DNA of 15,871 bases from DASXRA01 sp036506155 (GTDB taxonomy: Bacteria > Actinomycetota > Actinomycetes > Mycobacteriales > Jatrophihabitantaceae), in NCBI GenBank assembly GCA_036506155.1, contig DASXSF010000109.1, positions 1 through 15,871 on the forward strand, in the 5' to 3' direction. Made by a program: the position numbers and the translations under genes. The notes under the pieces were generated by a model, which was given only the letters and a program-made list of their open reading frames with translations, did not search any database and was not told the DNA's origin. This document shows positions 13,445-15,871 of this stretch, one piece after another (position 1 is the stretch's first letter; each line of letters starts with the position of its first letter).

Positions 13445-13463
13445 ACTCGGGCGGGCGAGTTGG
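13442..13463 (-). terminator. Hairpin downstream of the YdeI-like gene, possible terminator
   Basis: CCAACTCG (13442-13449) and CGAGTTGG (13456-13463) form a perfect eight-base stem with a six-base GC-rich loop, 26 bases past the stop of the YdeI-like gene. No U tract follows on the minus strand, so a terminator role is inferred from position only. It shares 13442-13444 with the outer stem of the neighbouring palindrome, so the two cannot both form fully. Confidence 0.4.
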
Positions 13464-13488
13464 GGTGCGCTCCAACGCAATTGAGGTT

Positions 13489-14061
13489 TTACGGATAGAT
13501 CCGCTGACCGTTGTGCAGCATGGCTACATACTTGGCGATGCGCCGCGCCCTCGTCTGCGGCCGTTTCGCCTCCTGGACGCGGTACAGGATCGCGTAGCGA
13601 TTGCGGCTGTCGAGGCCTGCGAAGAACTCCCTCGCCTGAGCGTCGGCGTCGAGTGCGGCCGAGAGGTCGGGCGGCACCGTCGCCGTGCTGGGGCTGTCGT
13701 AGGCGGCTTCCCAGCGGCCGTCCTGCTTGGCCCGCTCGACCTCGGCCAGGCCAGCGGGGCGCATCCGGCCGGCGTCGATCAGCGCCGTCGCCCGGTCGCG
13801 GTTGACCTTCGACCAGCGGCTGCGCGGGCGCCGAGGGGTGAACTTCTGTAGCCAGCACGCCTCGTCCACCGATGCGGCCTGCCCGTCGATCCAGCCGAAG
13901 CAGAGCGCGACCTCCAAGGCCTGGTCGTGCGTCACGGTCGGCATGCCGCGGCCCGCTTTGCTGATCTCGAGCCAAACACCGTCCACATCGGCGTGGTTGG
14001 CGGAAAGCCACGCCTCCCATTCAGACGGCGAGGCGAAGCGCATCCGGGGCGGTTCAGGCAT
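13489..14061 (-). CDS. YdeI/OmpD-associated (OmdA) family protein
   Basis: Cytoplasmic protein of 190 residues without signal peptide or membrane segment. The family pattern is clear: EWEAWLSANHADVDGVWLEI (14-33), PTVTHDQALEVALCFGWIDGQ (41-61), FTPRRPRSRWSKVNRDRA (74-91), the Pro-rich DLSAALDADAQAREFFAGLD segment (132-151) and an RIAKYVAMLHNGQRIYP end. Pfam calls this group bacteriocin-protection, YdeI or OmpD-associated; the biochemical function is not established. The ATG at 14061-14059 lies eight bases inside the end of aroE, so it is probably the last gene of an mltG-aroE transcript. It is not a usual member of this cluster and may be a local insertion. Confidence 0.88.
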   Translation of the reverse strand: MPEPPRMRFASPSEWEAWLSANHADVDGVWLEISKAGRGMPTVTHDQALEVALCFGWIDGQAASVDEACWLQKFTPRRPRSRWSKVNRDRATALIDAGRMRPAGLAEVERAKQDGRWEAAYDSPSTATVPPDLSAALDADAQAREFFAGLDSRNRYAILYRVQEAKRPQTRARRIAKYVAMLHNGQRIYP

Positions 14062-14881
14062 CGGGCACCTTCTCGCGGAGAGCCGCCCGCATCGCCTCGA
14101 CCGGCGCCGGCCGGCCCGTCATGAGCTGGACCTGCACTGCCGCCTGATGCAGCAGGATCAGCGCGCCACCGATCACGGTCCCGCCCGCTGCGGCCACCGC
14201 GGCGGCCAGTGGCGTCGGCCAGGGCACGTACACCACGTCGAGGACGACGGCTTCGGCGCGCCAGTTGCGGGCGGCGAGCGGGTCGGCGGCTCCGGGAGGC
14301 AGCGTCGAGATGACCAGTTCGCCGGGTGCGTCGCCGAGTGGTCGCACCTCGACGTCGATGCCTGCCCGGTGCCCAGCGGCGCGGACGTCAGCGGTACGCG
14401 TTACGTCCCGCACCTGCACCGTGCAGCGCGCGAGCCCCAGTTCGGCGAGCGCCACCACCGCTGCCTGCGCGGTGCCGCCGGCCCCCAGCACGGTCGCGGT
14501 CGGCGGCCGCACGCCGCACTCACGCAGCGCCTCGGCGATGCCGGCGACGTCGGTATTGTCGGCCGACCAGCCCCCGTCCGAGCGGCGCAGCAGCGTGTTG
14601 GCGGCGCCGACCGCCGTCGCCCGCGGACGCACCGCCGAGGCCACCGACAGCGCCTCGCGTTTGAGCGGCATCGTGCACGCGAACCCGACCCACTCCGGCC
14701 CACACGACGCCAGGAATTCCGCCAGCTCCCCCGTCCCGATCTCGACGGCCGTAAACGTCCAGGACAGGCCGAGCGCTTGGTAGGCGGCACCGTGCAGGAC
14801 CGGCGAGAGCGAGTGCGCGATCGGCCGGCCCAGCACCGCCGCCCTACGCGTTATGAGCAGCCCCAGTGATTTTGGCGGCAC
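14054..14881 (-). CDS. aroE: Shikimate dehydrogenase
   Basis: NADPH-dependent reduction of 3-dehydroshikimate to shikimate, fourth step of the pathway. The 275 residues contain the shikimate site AHSLSPVLHGAAY (22-34, Ser24 and Ser26), TMPLK with the catalytic Lys74, AANTLL (93-98), ADNTDVAG (107-114, Asp111), the dinucleotide loop LGAGGTAQAA (132-141) and GALILLHQAAVQ (239-250). Where many homologues have NRT for the NADP phosphate, this has RDVTRT (158-163), as in divergent actinobacterial forms. The start is GTG at 14881-14879, the only start codon before the conserved AAVLG; it overlaps mltG by 31 bases and has GGTGGA upstream. Its 3' end overlaps the YdeI-like gene by eight bases. Confidence 0.95.
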   Translation of the reverse strand: MPPKSLGLLITRRAAVLGRPIAHSLSPVLHGAAYQALGLSWTFTAVEIGTGELAEFLASCGPEWVGFACTMPLKREALSVASAVRPRATAVGAANTLLRRSDGGWSADNTDVAGIAEALRECGVRPPTATVLGAGGTAQAAVVALAELGLARCTVQVRDVTRTADVRAAGHRAGIDVEVRPLGDAPGELVISTLPPGAADPLAARNWRAEAVVLDVVYVPWPTPLAAAVAAAGGTVIGGALILLHQAAVQVQLMTGRPAPVEAMRAALREKVPDA

Positions 14882-15871
14882 CGTTCCACCGCGGCCTGGA
14901 AGTCACTGGGGCTGGCGGTGAAGTACAGGTGGCCCTGGGCGTCGCCGTTGACGTAGTACAGCCACGAACCCGCGGCGGGGTTCACGGCCGCCGTCATCGC
15001 GGCGCGCCCCGGGTTGCCGATCGGCGTCGGCGGCAGGCCTTGCTCGATGCGTGTGTTGTACGGCGATGGCTTGTTGAAGTCGATCTTGGACGGATCCTGA
15101 CCGGCGAGCTTCGCGCCGTACACGCTGGTCGCGTCGATGCCGAGTGGCATGTGATGCGCGAGCCGGTTGTAGATCACCTGGGCGACCTTGGGCCGATCCG
15201 CGTCGAACTTCGCCTCGGCCTCGACCATCGAGGCGACGATCAGCGCCTGGTAAGGGGTCAGGCCCATCTTGTGCGCTGCATCGGCAAAGCCCATGTCGCG
15301 GTCGACGCCGGTGAACTCGCTCGTCAGCTCCGCAAGTGCGTCGGCCGGTGTGGTGCCCGGGTCGAAACTGTACGTGTCGGGGAACAGGAAGCCCTCGGCG
15401 GACTTCGGCGGCTTCGACCCGACGGTGTAGCCCTCCGGCAGGCCGAGACCGGCGACGTCGGCCGCGGCCGCCTGCATCTTGGTGAGTGGGACGTTGAGCA
15501 CTTTGGCGAGCCGGACGAGGATGTCCTGCTCGACGAACCCCTCGGGGATCGTCACTTGCGTGGAGACCCGCGCCGAGGGGTCGAGCAGCAGGGCCAGTGC
15601 CTGCTTTGCTGCCATGTGTTTGCGCAGCCGGTAGAACCCGGGCTGGATGGAGCGCGAATTGCTGTTCGCATCCGCCGCGTCGGTGAACGCCCGCTTGCTC
15701 GCGACTACGCCGTCGTTCACAAGTGTGGCCGCGATGTCGGCCGACGTGTCGTTGGGACTCACCTCGACGAGAACCTGGCCGGTGCCCGGACCGGACCAGT
15801 CTTTGGCGGCCAACTGCCGTTCGAGGACGGGCCGGGCGACGAACCAGCCGAGTGCCGCCACCAGCGCGACG
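14851..15871 (-). CDS. mltG: Endolytic murein transglycosylase MltG (5' end cut by window edge)
   Basis: Membrane-anchored lytic transglycosylase (YceG/MltG) that cuts nascent peptidoglycan and is thought to end glycan chains. The 339 visible residues begin inside the membrane anchor (VALVAALGWFVARPVL); the cytoplasmic start lies beyond the right edge. A LysM-like region follows (VEVSPNDTSADIAATLVNDG, TIPEGFVEQDILVRLA). The catalytic domain has the active-site Glu in VASMVEAEAKFDADRPKVAQ, then VIYNRLAHHMPLGIDATSVYG, SPYNTRIEQGLPPTPIGNPG and LYYVNGDAQGHLYF. The C-terminal CRQNHWGCS contains two cysteines near the end, which could bond outside the cell. It lies directly before aroE, its usual neighbour in actinobacteria. 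Confidence 0.96.
   Translation of the reverse strand, partial: VALVAALGWFVARPVLERQLAAKDWSGPGTGQVLVEVSPNDTSADIAATLVNDGVVASKRAFTDAADANSNSRSIQPGFYRLRKHMAAKQALALLLDPSARVSTQVTIPEGFVEQDILVRLAKVLNVPLTKMQAAAADVAGLGLPEGYTVGSKPPKSAEGFLFPDTYSFDPGTTPADALAELTSEFTGVDRDMGFADAAHKMGLTPYQALIVASMVEAEAKFDADRPKVAQVIYNRLAHHMPLGIDATSVYGAKLAGQDPSKIDFNKPSPYNTRIEQGLPPTPIGNPGRAAMTAAVNPAAGSWLYYVNGDAQGHLYFTASPSDFQAAVERCRQNHWGCS

Noticed and set aside
13368..13475. N-terminal extension of FdhD of up to 36 residues
   Set aside because: It would translate through the palindrome, has no family similarity, and a -10-like hexamer lies just before the ATG at 13367.
1..15871. CRISPR array, prophage, toxin-antitoxin or tRNA genes
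   Set aside because: No regularly spaced repeats, phage or toxin motifs, or tRNA-like folds were seen; almost all sequence is accounted for by recognised genes.

Overview
The window is a GC-rich stretch of actinobacterial chromosome, mostly conserved housekeeping genes. GTG starts are frequent (carB, pyrC, nusB, efp, aroB, aroC and others) and genes overlap by a few bases. A BldD regulator next to pyrR and nusB, and the order pyrR-pyrB-pyrC-carA-carB, match mycelial or sporulating actinomycetes such as Streptomyces rather than Mycobacterium. I cannot name the genus. No rRNA, tRNA, CRISPR, phage or transposase gene was seen.

Layout. (1) 1-4322, minus strand: a pyrimidine operon, pyrR-pyrB-pyrC-carA-carB, with carB cut by the left edge. 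Its leader holds a strong match to the PyrR-binding RNA hairpin directly against the pyrR ribosome binding site. (2) 4323-5017: a divergent control region, then bldD on the plus strand. It has a good -35/-10 pair and a near-consensus BldD box inside that promoter. (3) 5043-6026, minus: efp-nusB. (4) 6108-7829, plus: a transmembrane Ser/Thr kinase with an unrecognised outer domain. (5) 7834-11722, minus: an A24 prepilin-peptidase-like gene followed by aroC-aroK-aroB-aroQ, tightly packed. (6) 11789-13367: molybdenum-cofactor and formate-dehydrogenase accessory genes, mobA-DUF6457 on plus and fdhD on minus, with overlapping 3' ends. (7) 13389-13463: a long imperfect palindrome and a second hairpin between genes. 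(8) 13489-15871, minus: mltG (cut by the right edge), aroE and a YdeI/OmdA-family gene.

Together the genes supply UMP precursors (carAB, pyrB, pyrC under PyrR), most of the shikimate pathway to chorismate (aroB, aroQ, aroE, aroK, aroC), translation and transcription factors (EF-P, NusB), a c-di-GMP-responsive developmental repressor (BldD), and cell-wall chain termination (MltG). The mobA-DUF6457-fdhD block and the YdeI-like gene separate aroE from the other aro genes.

I do not see an undescribed multi-gene system. The best leads are regulatory or structural: the PyrR RNA site, the BldD self-binding site, the palindrome at 13389-13444, the unusual PGKGG tip of EF-P, and the orphan outer domain of the kinase.
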